Origin: Variovorax sp. PMC12
GTDB lineage: Bacteria; Pseudomonadota; Gammaproteobacteria; Burkholderiales; Burkholderiaceae_C
DNA: 64,000 nt
Assembly (NCBI RefSeq): GCF_003019815.1
Contig: NZ_CP027773.1
Location: 1,933,001 to 1,997,000 of the forward strand
Reading direction: 5' to 3'
This document shows, in pieces, positions 37,771-46,961 of this stretch. Position 1 is the stretch's first letter, and every line of letters begins with the position of its first letter. A model generated the notes under the pieces. That model was not told the DNA's origin, made no database searches, and was given only the letters and a program-made list of their open reading frames with translations. The position numbers and the translations under genes are program-made.

Positions 37771-37887
37771 GCAATGGTTGATTTGAACAATCGAATGCAG
37801 CGTCTTCAGAATCGTCCGCAACCGCGGACATCGCGGTCACACTCATTGGCCATTGCCTGAACCGAAGAAGACAAGGACCTGCACATC

Positions 37888-38886
37888 ATGCTGCCGACCC
37901 ACTCCCTCACCCGCCGCGCCACCCACCGCCTCGTCGGCATGCTGGCCGTAGCCGGCTTCACGGCGGCTTTTGCCACCGGTGCCGCCGCCCAGGCCAAGCT
38001 GGACACCCCGCTGCACATCGTGGTCGGGTATGCGCCCGGCGGCGCCACCGACCGCGTGGCGCGCGTGGTGGCCGACAAGCTCGGCACCAAGCTGGGCGTG
38101 GCGGTCATCGTCGACAACAAGCCCGGCGCGGGCGGCCGCCTCGCGGCGCAGCAGGTGAAGGTCACGCCGGCCAACCAGAACGTGCTGATGCTCGCCAACC
38201 CCGCCGTCATGGTGGTGGCGCCGCTGGTCTTCAAGGACAACAACTACGACCCCGACCGCGACTTCGTGCCCGTGTCGCACGTCAACGACTACGACTTCGC
38301 GCTCGCCGTGTCGCCCACCCTGCCGGTGCGCGAACTGAGCCACCTGCTCGCATGGATGCGCGCCAACCCCGACCAGGCCAACGTGGGCGTGCCCGCCACC
38401 GGCAGCCTGCCGCACTTCTTCGGGCTCATGGTGGGCGAGAAGGCCAAGGTGCAGACCCAGGTGATCGGCTACCGCGGCTCCGCGCCGCTGCTGAACGACC
38501 TGATCGGCGGGCAGGTGCCCATTGCCGTCGACACCGAAGACGTGGTGCTGCCGCAGCACGCGGCGGGCAAGCTGCGCATCCTGGCGCTGTCGGGCGCCAA
38601 GCGCTCGCCGTTCGCGCCGAACATTCCCACCTTCAAGGAAGCCGGCCTCGACCTGGCCGCCACCGGCTGGAACACATTCTTCGCGCCGACCACCATGCCC
38701 AAGGCCAAGGTCGAGCAGCTGGCCACCGCCATCCGCGAAGTCATGCAAGACCCGGACACGCAACGCAAGTTCAAGGACTCCGGCATGACGCCCGTGGTCA
38801 GCACCCAGGCGCAGACCGTGGCCATGCTGAAGGCCTACCGCACGCAGTGGGCGCCGGTCGTCCAGAAGTCCGGCTACCAGCCCTGA
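37888..38886 (+). CDS. Bug/TctC-family periplasmic solute-binding protein 2
   Basis: 332 residues with signal peptide (LAVAGFTAAFATGAAAQA) and Bug signatures GYAPGGATDRVAR and VDNKPGAGGRLAAQ. It differs clearly from the upstream paralogue and is probably not a recent duplicate. Context (LysR, Bug, Bug, sulfatase) suggests both help take up one class of compound, perhaps a sulfate ester. Only 23 bases separate it from the sulfatase gene. Confidence 0.92.
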   Translation: MLPTHSLTRRATHRLVGMLAVAGFTAAFATGAAAQAKLDTPLHIVVGYAPGGATDRVARVVADKLGTKLGVAVIVDNKPGAGGRLAAQQVKVTPANQNVLMLANPAVMVVAPLVFKDNNYDPDRDFVPVSHVNDYDFALAVSPTLPVRELSHLLAWMRANPDQANVGVPATGSLPHFFGLMVGEKAKVQTQVIGYRGSAPLLNDLIGGQVPIAVDTEDVVLPQHAAGKLRILALSGAKRSPFAPNIPTFKEAGLDLAATGWNTFFAPTTMPKAKVEQLATAIREVMQDPDTQRKFKDSGMTPVVSTQAQTVAMLKAYRTQWAPVVQKSGYQP

Positions 38887-38909
38887 AGAAAAAGAACTCC
38901 AGGAGATAT

Positions 38910-40241
38910 ATGACCAGACCCAACATCATCTTCATCGTGGCCGACGACCTCGGCTATGCCGACCTCGGCTGCTACGGCGGGCGCGATGCCGCCTTCGGCC
39001 CCGTGTCGCCCGTGCTCGACGGCCTGGCCGCCAACGGCCTGAAGCTCACGCAGGGCTACGCCAACTCGCCCGTGTGCTCGCCCACCCGCTTCGGCATGAT
39101 CACCGGCCGCTACCAGTACCGCCTGCGCGGCGCGGCCGAAGAGCCCATCAACAGCAAGAGCCGCGGCAGCACCACCCTGGGCCTGCCGACCGACCACCCC
39201 ACCCTGCCCTCGTTGCTGAAGGCCAGCGGCTACCAGACCGCCCTCATCGGCAAATGGCACCTGGGCTACCCGCCCAGCTTCGGGCCGCTGCGCTCTGGGT
39301 ACGACGAATTCTTCGGGCCCATGTCGGGCGGCGTCGACTACTTCACGCATTGCGACTCCACCGGCCGCCACGACCTGTGGTTCGGCGAAGAAGACAAGGT
39401 CGAAGAGGGCTACCTCACCGACATCCTCTCCAAGCGCGCAGTCGACTACGTCGACCGCATGGCAGAACTCCAGAAGAAAGAGGACGACGCGCCCTTCTTC
39501 CTGAGCCTGCACTACACCGCGCCCCACTGGCCGTGGGAAACCCGCGACGACGCGGCCAAGGCGCCGAACATCAAGGACAACCTGTTCGACCTGGCCGGCG
39601 GCAACATTCATGTGTACCGCCGCATGATCCATCACATGGACGAAGGCATCGGCTGGATCATGGCCGCGCTGGAAAAGCACGGCATGGCCGACAACACCCT
39701 GGTGGTGTTCACCAGCGACAACGGCGGCGAACGCTTCTCCGACAACTGGCCGCTGGTCGGCGGCAAGATGGACCTGACCGAAGGCGGCATCCGCGTGCCA
39801 TGGATCGCCCACTGGCCCGCCGTGATCGGCAAGGGCGGCGAAAGCCCGCAGCTGTGCATGACCATGGACTGGTCGGCCACCATGCTCGACGCGGCCGGCG
39901 TGGCCGCGCACCCGGACTATCCGCTGGACGGCGTTTCGCTGATGCCCGTGCTCAAGGACGCGTCGAAGAGCTTCCGCCGCCCGCTGCACTGGCGCATGAA
40001 CCATCGCGGACAAGAAGCGCTGCGCGACGGCGACTGGAAGTACCTGAAGGTGGACGGGAACGAGTACCTGTTCAACATCCCTGGGGATGAACGCGAGCGG
40101 GCTAATCTGGCGAAAAAGGAGCCTGAACGACTCGCTGCGATGCGGGCGGATTGGGCGGCTTGGAATGCGACTATGCCGGCTATTCCGGAGGATGCGACTG
40201 TGAGTTTGGGGTACTCGGTTAAGGATATGCCGCAGAGGTGA
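38910..40241 (+). CDS. Sulfatase (type I, formylglycine-dependent)
   Basis: 443 residues. N-terminal metal-site motif IVADDLGYADLGCYGG, then the CSPTR maturation motif with Cys56, the residue converted to formylglycine; further segments are GKWHLGY and FTSDNGGERFSDN. It hydrolyses a sulfate ester; the substrate is unknown. No signal peptide is visible, so it should act in the cytoplasm after uptake. The start has a strong AGGAG site. The last ~165 bases use codons unlike the rest of the gene. Confidence 0.92.
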   Translation: MTRPNIIFIVADDLGYADLGCYGGRDAAFGPVSPVLDGLAANGLKLTQGYANSPVCSPTRFGMITGRYQYRLRGAAEEPINSKSRGSTTLGLPTDHPTLPSLLKASGYQTALIGKWHLGYPPSFGPLRSGYDEFFGPMSGGVDYFTHCDSTGRHDLWFGEEDKVEEGYLTDILSKRAVDYVDRMAELQKKEDDAPFFLSLHYTAPHWPWETRDDAAKAPNIKDNLFDLAGGNIHVYRRMIHHMDEGIGWIMAALEKHGMADNTLVVFTSDNGGERFSDNWPLVGGKMDLTEGGIRVPWIAHWPAVIGKGGESPQLCMTMDWSATMLDAAGVAAHPDYPLDGVSLMPVLKDASKSFRRPLHWRMNHRGQEALRDGDWKYLKVDGNEYLFNIPGDERERANLAKKEPERLAAMRADWAAWNATMPAIPEDATVSLGYSVKDMPQR

Positions 40242-40505
<264 letters not shown>

Positions 40506-41669
40506 CTAGAGAGCATCAGGCGCAGACGTCAAGGCCTTGTAGATTTCGCCGTAATTCGCCGCCCGTCGAACTTCGCCCAAGAGCATGTCGCAGTCTGGAA
40601 CCTTGGCCCTGACCCGCCGCACGCTCTCGAGCGTGCGCTTGTCAACATAAGTGACGTCCGCATAGGGCGCCAAGCAAAGCAGGTGCACATCATTCAAGTC
40701 ACTGCCCTTTCGCTCCGGCTGGTCGTGCCCATGAACCCGCATGCCGTCCTCGATTACGGTGATCGGCAGGCGATTCCGCCTCGCCGTACGTTTTAGAGCG
40801 CGCCAGGGCAGCGCATCAGCATCGGCCACCATACGCAGCCGCTGATGGAAGACCAGCAGATCCTGCATCTCGCCGAAAGTCGCATCGCGATCGATGTCCT
40901 CGGGTTCGTGACCTGCGCTCAGTAGAAGCTGAATCACAGGTGGCACGATGTGGCTCCAAGGGCCCTGCAATGGCACCTGAGATGCAATTTCCGCGATGAA
41001 CTGCCCCGCCAACGCGTCGGGATCCGCAATTCGCTTGTCTCCACGGGTGGCGATCTCGCGCGCCAGCGCCTGTCGTTGATGTAACAGTGCCCGACCCACG
41101 TCCCCAGGCGCGCGAAACGAGGCCTGCTCCAAATCTTTGATCCGGACGTGGTCAACGTTCGCCGCGCGCCATTTGGAGATTGCGGCTACACGCCTGGCGT
41201 TCTCTTGCTGAGCGTTCAAGGCCTCCCGCAGATGGCGCCAGTCCTTGAAGATGTCGGGAAGTGCATCCGCGCCGGAACCGAACGAAAAAATACGGGGGCG
41301 CGTCAGCTCGCGTACGCCATGCACATCAGCGTCGGGGAAGTCATAGGCCGCGCAGACTTCCATTCGCCAAGCATCGAACACAGAGCCTGGACCTGCCTCC
41401 TTAGATCGGATCCACGCCAACAACGGCCAACTCTGAATGAAGCGCAGACGCTCGTCCACCAACGAATCATCTCGATGCTGCATGAGCTCCTGCACCTGAT
41501 GCCAGCTGAGCAGCAACACCCACCCGCGCTCAATGAGCCGCGGAACGAACGAACGTGCCGCCTCCTGTCGACTGCGGACCGGGGACGCCCAATCGAGGGC
41601 CAATCCCGCTAGATGCGACGAGTCCATTGCGAAGAAGCGCGTGCGAAGGACTGGGCTGGCGGGGGTCAT
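40506..41669 (-). CDS. PIN-like domain protein, third gene of Gabija-type operon
   Basis: 387 residues, no named family recognised with certainty. The N-terminus has a hydrophobic strand then Asp16 (FFAMDSSHL), with Glu61 in HQVQELM; the C-terminus has Asp324/Asp327 in SDLNDVHLL and Asp343 in TYVDKR. This Asp-Glu-Asp-Asp order fits a PIN-type nuclease fold with a long helical insertion (about residues 90-310). Its ATG overlaps the helicase stop by four bases, so it belongs to the same operon. It could be an added effector nuclease or a regulator; it is not part of the standard two-gene Gabija system. Confidence 0.65.
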   Translation of the reverse strand: MTPASPVLRTRFFAMDSSHLAGLALDWASPVRSRQEAARSFVPRLIERGWVLLLSWHQVQELMQHRDDSLVDERLRFIQSWPLLAWIRSKEAGPGSVFDAWRMEVCAAYDFPDADVHGVRELTRPRIFSFGSGADALPDIFKDWRHLREALNAQQENARRVAAISKWRAANVDHVRIKDLEQASFRAPGDVGRALLHQRQALAREIATRGDKRIADPDALAGQFIAEIASQVPLQGPWSHIVPPVIQLLLSAGHEPEDIDRDATFGEMQDLLVFHQRLRMVADADALPWRALKRTARRNRLPITVIEDGMRVHGHDQPERKGSDLNDVHLLCLAPYADVTYVDKRTLESVRRVRAKVPDCDMLLGEVRRAANYGEIYKALTSAPDAL

Positions 41670-43561
41670 GTGGACATCCGACCTGCTGACTCGCGCTGAA
41701 CATCCATGACGACCTCTTCGCCATCAAACCAGCCCTGATTGATAACAAAGCTCTTGATGCGCTCCGGAGCAGAGGAGTACGCAACGAGTGCAAGGCTTTC
41801 TTTAGCCCTGCTTGCGGTCACGTAGAACAATCGTCTGGTCGCTTCAACGGTTTTGTCGCCCGCGGCCTTGCCTCCGAAGAGATCCTCGTACTTAAAAAGG
41901 AAGCCTCGCGCTTCCGTGTCGTCCATTACGACCATGACACGGTCGAACTCGAGTCCTTTGACACCCTGATGCGTATCGAAATGAGCCTTGCCAGCAAGGT
42001 ACTCGGCCATGGGCTCAACTTGCGAAAATGGCGCCTTCAGGAAGGCTTGGATCGCGAGATCCCGTTCAGACTGGCGGTCCTCACTTTCATCTTCGGCAGA
42101 GGACGTTGCAGCCGCTGCTTCAATGGCTCCCGAGCCATGCGCGATAAGGGCATCGGGAAGCTCAAGCAGATTGCATCGGGCGGTGAATTGAAGAATGCTG
42201 AGCAGCGAAGGATCAGCGTTGCTTTCCCACAGGCCCTCCAGCTGCGTCAAAAGGTCGTCCACTGCCGCAAGCGATGCCCGCGTGTCTTTGGACTGCTTAA
42301 GCGCCGATGCACTAAGCAGAGGCGAATGTGTTTTGAGGATGCGGGCTACCGCAAAACGGTCCTTTGCCCGCCTGGCTTTTACAAGTGGCAAGACCTGCTC
42401 TGAGAAAAAGCGGAACGCGGGCAGGCTCCCTCCCAGAAAACTCGTGCGCCAGCCCTCGTAGTCATAGAGCGCCGCGAACGCTTCTAGGAAACCGAGGCGG
42501 GCCGCGGCCATCCGGTGCTCAAGGGTCAGTGTCTTGACGGCACGCTGCTGAGACCAATTGTTATCGCCCGTAACCTCAGCCATGTGTGTGCGGATTGCGC
42601 TCTCAATTTGTGGCTTGTTCGTGGTGTTGCTTGAAAGAATGAAGAATCTAATGAGCCCCTCCGTGGCCTCATCTGGTGTTTCCTGGTGCTGTTTGTCAGT
42701 GGTGCTGCGGACCTTGTTAATGAGCTTGACGATGCGCTTGGGGCATCGGTAATTCATCACTTTCTTCGGCCTTGCCCAATCCGCTGGCAACTCATTGCCG
42801 AGGCCATCTTTTCCGTCCGAATAGATGCGCTGCATCATGTCGCCGAGTAGCCCGAGCACAAGCCTTCCCTTCAGGCTGGCCTGCGCTACAAACAAGGCAT
42901 CGACCAGATGCTTGTTCGTGTCTTGGCTTTCGTCAATGAGAAGTACAGGATGGCGGCCGGCAAGGATGCTTTGCATCGCAGGCTTTGTCCTCAGGAAGTA
43001 AGCCGTGAGTTTCAGCACCTCTACGTGGTTCAGGGCGTCACGGCCTCGGTTGTCGCCGACAGGGCTGTACGTGAAGGTCTTGACGTTCGGCAGATTCCGG
43101 AGCCGCTTCGTTTTAGACTCAATCTTGCTAAGACGGGTCGCAGACGCCTTGGTCCCTTTTCTTCCCTTGGCCTCTTCGGCTCTCAGATCTGCAATGTCTT
43201 CAGCCAGATCAACTTTCAGCCACTCAAAAATGTCGCGATTGAGCCCCTCGATCAATGACCATGCAAAGCTATGGATGGTTCGCACATCGATGAGCGGATC
43301 GAACAGAAGGCGACTCTTGATCTCATCGCTGGCAGCGTTGGTGAAGGTAATGACCGCGACTCGCTGGCCCTTCACGCGTAGCCGCTCGCTCATCGTCTTC
43401 TGAACGTGCTGAAGCGCGGTCACGAGCGACCGGGTCTTTCCGGACCCGGCCCCTGCAAACAGAAAAAAGCTCTGGGGCGTGTCAAGGTTCAGGCAAGCGG
43501 CGATCTCCACGTCAACCTGCGCATCGTTCAGCTGCATATCTAATGTGGCGGCTGGCATCAT
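41666..43561 (-). CDS. UvrD/Rep-family helicase, GajB-like
   Basis: 631 residues, superfamily 1A helicase. Motif I AGAGSGKT (Lys42), Ia TFTNAAS, II LLIDESQDT (Asp210-Glu211), III LGLLGDMMQ, V THQGVKGLEFDRV and VI RRLFYVTASRAKE are intact. It is longer than typical GajB (about 500). Four-base overlaps with both neighbours show translational coupling. In Gabija, GajB responds to DNA ends and supports the GajA nuclease. The codon use is less GC-biased than the core, which suggests acquisition. Confidence 0.9.
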   Translation of the reverse strand: MMPAATLDMQLNDAQVDVEIAACLNLDTPQSFFLFAGAGSGKTRSLVTALQHVQKTMSERLRVKGQRVAVITFTNAASDEIKSRLLFDPLIDVRTIHSFAWSLIEGLNRDIFEWLKVDLAEDIADLRAEEAKGRKGTKASATRLSKIESKTKRLRNLPNVKTFTYSPVGDNRGRDALNHVEVLKLTAYFLRTKPAMQSILAGRHPVLLIDESQDTNKHLVDALFVAQASLKGRLVLGLLGDMMQRIYSDGKDGLGNELPADWARPKKVMNYRCPKRIVKLINKVRSTTDKQHQETPDEATEGLIRFFILSSNTTNKPQIESAIRTHMAEVTGDNNWSQQRAVKTLTLEHRMAAARLGFLEAFAALYDYEGWRTSFLGGSLPAFRFFSEQVLPLVKARRAKDRFAVARILKTHSPLLSASALKQSKDTRASLAAVDDLLTQLEGLWESNADPSLLSILQFTARCNLLELPDALIAHGSGAIEAAAATSSAEDESEDRQSERDLAIQAFLKAPFSQVEPMAEYLAGKAHFDTHQGVKGLEFDRVMVVMDDTEARGFLFKYEDLFGGKAAGDKTVEATRRLFYVTASRAKESLALVAYSSAPERIKSFVINQGWFDGEEVVMDVQRESAGRMST

Positions 43562-45897
43562 GCTGCCACCAGCGCACTGCCCTGAGCTGCGTCGCTGGCC
43601 GGCACCAGGACGAGTGCTATGGCGCCTTTCCCGAGCACGTCAACTTCCTTGCGTTTGAGTTGGTCTGCGAGCCAAGCAAGGCCCTTGTCGATGTATGCAG
43701 GAACGGTCAGCGCATCGATTTCAGTGCTGTACAGGAGCTCCATAGCAAATTCGGCCTTACCTCCTTTGGCGAGGCCATCAAAGACGCGTTTGGCTAAGTC
43801 CGCGGCGTCTGTGCTTGCCTCGATAGCTTCCCGAAATCGTCCCAATAAACCGGCACCCTTCATGCCTTTAAAGATCGAGAGATTCTCATATACAAGAGCA
43901 TCTTCAAAGGTGTTAGCAAGAAGCTCAGTTGGCACCCCTTTCTTGAACTGCAAAAGGACCGGTTGCTGGTAGGCCACGCGGACTCCGTAACCACTCTCAT
44001 CGGTAATCGAAAGCGCTTTCTCAGGCTTGTCGAGCAGGTTGTCGAATGACTCATCCTTTGGACACCACGACTTCAGCGACTCGTTTCGCGTAAGGAGTCC
44101 GTCGCCCCGCGCAGGTGGAACGGATTTCCCACCCTTGTCTTTTGCATCGATGTCCGTAATGACGAGGGTATTCAAGCCAAGATGCTCGATGAGATCCTTA
44201 AGCCGATGGGCATGGCTCCCGCCGATCTCTAGCCATGTCACGTAGCACCTACGCAGGAACTCATACTTGTCTCTCGATCGAACGAAATGCGGCACGATGA
44301 TTCGCTCAGCCGGTCCTTCAACAAAGACGGCGCCGTCAGCAAAGAAAAGGTCGCAATGCGTGGCCTTCAGGTAGCGTTTGACAAACCGCCCGGTCTCGTC
44401 TTCGTCTCCAAAAGTCTCGGAAAGATTGACGACGCTAGACATCGGCACCGAGCCTTCAACGGCTTTCACAGGCAGCCGACGGAAGTAACGAAGCGACGCG
44501 AACTCGGCCTCATGCGCGATGTGGCTCGAATGTGTGCTCACGACGAGTTGGGTGCGAAGGTCAGTTGAACCTTTCAGCTTGTCGTGTTTGCGCAGCACTT
44601 CATAGGCTTGGTTGATGAAGACTTGCTGGACCTGCGCGTGCAGGTGGGCTTCAGGCTCCTCGATGAGCACCAGATGCAACGGCGGGATCAAGTCATCCGC
44701 TTCGAGCGTGCTACTGGCGGCCTTCCCAACGCGCATCCACTTGTCGCGAAAGCTCATCAGGGCAAACACGATCGATACGAGATTCTGGTATCCAAGACCG
44801 TTGGATTCTTCAGGTAAGCGATGGACGAGATTGCCTCCGGCAGTCTGATGGGTCGGTACAACATACTGGACGGCAGAGGCATGGTTAAGCCCCTCTACCG
44901 GCTTTATATTTGTTGAGATCGTCAGCTTCGGATCGGAAACACCTGGATAGCCTATATCTTCGAGCTCTTTGAGTGCAACTGCGAAGCTTTCGGTGAGGCG
45001 CTTTCCGAAGGCGGACTGTGCACCGTAGAGTGCCTTCAGGGCTTCGAGATCCTCTGGCTTCGGCTGATCAAACGGGTCAAGATGCTGCGTGTAGTACTGA
45101 CGAAGCTGGCTTGAAAGCTTGCGACCGCCTGGTCGCGAATCCTCTTGGTCTTCCTCCCCCCGGGCATTCGTCGAAGAAAAGCCGAAGCCACGCTGTGCAT
45201 TGATTTCGTCGATGCGAATAATCTTTCGCAATGGATCTCCTTCGACTGGCTCGCTGCCCTCTGGTAACGGTTGGGGCGAAGCAATGCCGCCAACCGGTGC
45301 CTTCAGCTTGTCTGGATCAAGGAGGTAGGCCCGCACCTCGAAGGTTGTGCGCAGCTTGACGGCAAGGTAATCCGTCAGCGAGCGCGGCCAGATAGAAAAG
45401 CCCTCCGGTGGTGCAACCGGGGGTTCAGCTGCGTCGTTGGCGGCCATGACGGCTTCGGCGCCGCGCTTTGCCTTTAAGTAGTCCTGCCTGAGCGCCACCG
45501 CGTCTTTTGGCTCGAACCGAAGTCGGACGCCAATAAGCGATCCCGCCCAATCGAGAGTGGGCAGGATTTTCTGTACATGATGAAGTTCATCCGTTGGCAC
45601 TTTCAGCCACACATCGAGGTGCGGTAATACCGAATCCCAGTCGAACACCTCCTCCTCTGCGCCCGTCTGGGAATCTGCCCATCGGCTCCCCTGCGTGTCA
45701 AGCGCAGCCCAGTTGGATAGCGTGAAATCATTGATCGAGAACTCACCACGTTTGACGAGGAATTGGCGAAGAGCGACCATTGCGGAGGTCTTGCCGCTGT
45801 TGTTCGCGCCGACGAACACGGTTGTATTGGTCGCGAGGTCGACGCGTACCCTTTGGAGCTTGCGGAACTGCCCGATTTCTACATGCTGGATGTGCAA
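43558..45897 (-). CDS. Class-2 OLD-family ATPase/Toprim nuclease, GajA-like
   Basis: 779 residues. The N-terminal ABC-type ATPase has Walker A GANNSGKTS (Lys36), signature NGLGYQNL, Walker B LVLIEEPEAHLH (Glu413-Glu414) and VVSTHSSHI. The C-terminal Toprim nuclease domain has Glu527 (FVEGPAE), GGSHAHRL and the DxD pair Asp582/Asp584 (ITDIDAKD), so the nuclease site looks complete. The pairing with a UvrD helicase defines class-2 OLD/Gabija loci. The start is TTG at 45897 with a strong AGAGGAGA site. About 200 residues longer than typical GajA, largely in the ATPase part. Confidence 0.9.
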   Translation of the reverse strand: MHIQHVEIGQFRKLQRVRVDLATNTTVFVGANNSGKTSAMVALRQFLVKRGEFSINDFTLSNWAALDTQGSRWADSQTGAEEEVFDWDSVLPHLDVWLKVPTDELHHVQKILPTLDWAGSLIGVRLRFEPKDAVALRQDYLKAKRGAEAVMAANDAAEPPVAPPEGFSIWPRSLTDYLAVKLRTTFEVRAYLLDPDKLKAPVGGIASPQPLPEGSEPVEGDPLRKIIRIDEINAQRGFGFSSTNARGEEDQEDSRPGGRKLSSQLRQYYTQHLDPFDQPKPEDLEALKALYGAQSAFGKRLTESFAVALKELEDIGYPGVSDPKLTISTNIKPVEGLNHASAVQYVVPTHQTAGGNLVHRLPEESNGLGYQNLVSIVFALMSFRDKWMRVGKAASSTLEADDLIPPLHLVLIEEPEAHLHAQVQQVFINQAYEVLRKHDKLKGSTDLRTQLVVSTHSSHIAHEAEFASLRYFRRLPVKAVEGSVPMSSVVNLSETFGDEDETGRFVKRYLKATHCDLFFADGAVFVEGPAERIIVPHFVRSRDKYEFLRRCYVTWLEIGGSHAHRLKDLIEHLGLNTLVITDIDAKDKGGKSVPPARGDGLLTRNESLKSWCPKDESFDNLLDKPEKALSITDESGYGVRVAYQQPVLLQFKKGVPTELLANTFEDALVYENLSIFKGMKGAGLLGRFREAIEASTDAADLAKRVFDGLAKGGKAEFAMELLYSTEIDALTVPAYIDKGLAWLADQLKRKEVDVLGKGAIALVLVPASDAAQGSALVAA

Positions 45898-46185
45898 CGG
45901 TATCTCCTCTTCTTGCGATCGTTAGTGTTGATCTCTACGTAACCTTGTCGCAATGGCGATCTGCATCAAATGCGGAGAACGAAGAAGCACTCAAAGCAAT
46001 GCGCGTTGAGCAGATTTCAGAAACCTGAATCGCAAGACGCGTTTGTCTTAGGTGATGCGCTGCGCATCAGGGCATTCTGATGCCCGTAGAACAATTTGCG
46101 GATCGGCATTGGAACCCTCCTCGACGCGACATTAACGTGGAGGAAAGTTCCAGAGCATCCCGTCTTTGTGGGATGCCCTGGGACG
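45898..46185. other. Intergenic stretch upstream of the Gabija-type operon
   Basis: No gene seen. It should hold the operon promoter (minus strand), but no confident -35/-10 pair was found. Inverted repeats GATGCGC/GCGCATC and GGGCAT/ATGCCC lie between 46052 and 46084. Confidence 0.45.
46155..46176 (-). terminator. Hairpin downstream of the small hypothetical gene
   Basis: GCATCCC (46155-46161) pairs with GGGATGC (46170-46176), just after the stop of the 46186-46485 gene. No U-run, so a weak terminator at best. Confidence 0.4.
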
Positions 46186-46485
46186 TCAGCCGATCCCGCC
46201 TGCCCTCGCCCCCACGCTGACCTCTAACAACATCTCTGCCTCCCGCGCCAAATCCGCAGCAATCCAAAGCATGTGATCCCGATGCTTCTCCCCCGCCTCC
46301 TCGAACCACCCATTGCCGTCGCCATAACAGCACCACAGCAGCGAGTTCAGCTGTGCCAGTTTGATTTCGAGCAGTTCTCTTGCCTCATCGGCTGTCGGGG
46401 TGGTGTTCGCCGTGGGCTTCGTAGTGCCGCGTGTGCGGCGGGGAGATTTGGGCGCAGAACGCCCGGCCATAATTCGCTCAGCCAT
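46186..46485 (-). CDS. Small hypothetical protein
   Basis: 99 residues, function unknown. A basic N-terminal part (APKSPRRTRG) precedes a helical part with LLWCCYGDGNGWFEEAGEKHRDHMLW, reminiscent of small DUF3077-like proteins, though that match is uncertain. ATG 46485 was chosen because GAGGAAG lies about ten bases upstream; a GTG at 46515 without such a site would add ten residues. It lies in the AT-richer accessory block. Confidence 0.6.
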   Translation of the reverse strand: MAERIMAGRSAPKSPRRTRGTTKPTANTTPTADEARELLEIKLAQLNSLLWCCYGDGNGWFEEAGEKHRDHMLWIAADLAREAEMLLEVSVGARAGGIG

Positions 46486-46961
46486 TTGGTGTGCTTCCTC
46501 TGAAAAGTTGTGCACGTCATGTGGTCAGACGGTCAGGGTGTTTGCGCGCCCTGGCCGTCGCCTTTTGTGCCTCACGTTCGCACCGATGCACCAAGGGAGC
46601 ACCGGCAACCCGCCGTGAGGTGGGCGGTTCATCAATTCACTTGATCAGTCGTTCGGGGAGTTCCTTTTCAAGGTGTTCGTCGCCCACAAGGAGGGGCGTC
46701 TTGCGGCAGGGGCATTCACTGTAGAGAAGCGAAGCCGAGCAAGAGAAAAGATTTCGTCGAGGATTTCTCGAATCGGCGAGATATCTGCCGGGACACTGCG
46801 GCGAGACACAAAGCTCTGACAGTTGGGAGCTGTTGCTCACTGAAATACCGGTGCGAGGCGCTCTCGTCTTTATGTTCGCCAAGGCTGCACATGGACCGAG
46901 TCACCCGGATTCGCGAGGCATTTCGATTCGACCAGGCTGCCTGATTTAGGAAAATCTCTTG
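46486..46961. other. Gene-free stretch with one strong hairpin
   Basis: No convincing gene. The only clear element is the hairpin at 46528-46566. A minus-strand frame of 81 codons at 46637-46882 lacks family resemblance and a ribosome-binding site. Confidence 0.5.
46528..46566 (+). terminator. Terminator-like hairpin with no upstream gene
   Basis: GACGGTCAGGG (46528-46538) and CCCTGGCCGTC (46549-46559) form an 11-bp stem with one G-U pair, followed by GCC and TTTT. On the plus strand it looks like an intrinsic terminator, yet no plus-strand gene ends before it. Confidence 0.6.

Noticed and set aside
40506..45897. Alternative reading of the operon as a plain DNA-repair locus
   Set aside because: The OLD-Toprim protein next to a UvrD helicase with gene overlaps in compositionally distinct DNA is the Gabija arrangement; housekeeping UvrD or RecF-like genes would be in core DNA and not paired like this.
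46637..46882. 81-codon minus-strand frame with several Cys
   Set aside because: No ribosome-binding site or family resemblance, and the Cys spacing does not form a convincing metal-binding motif.
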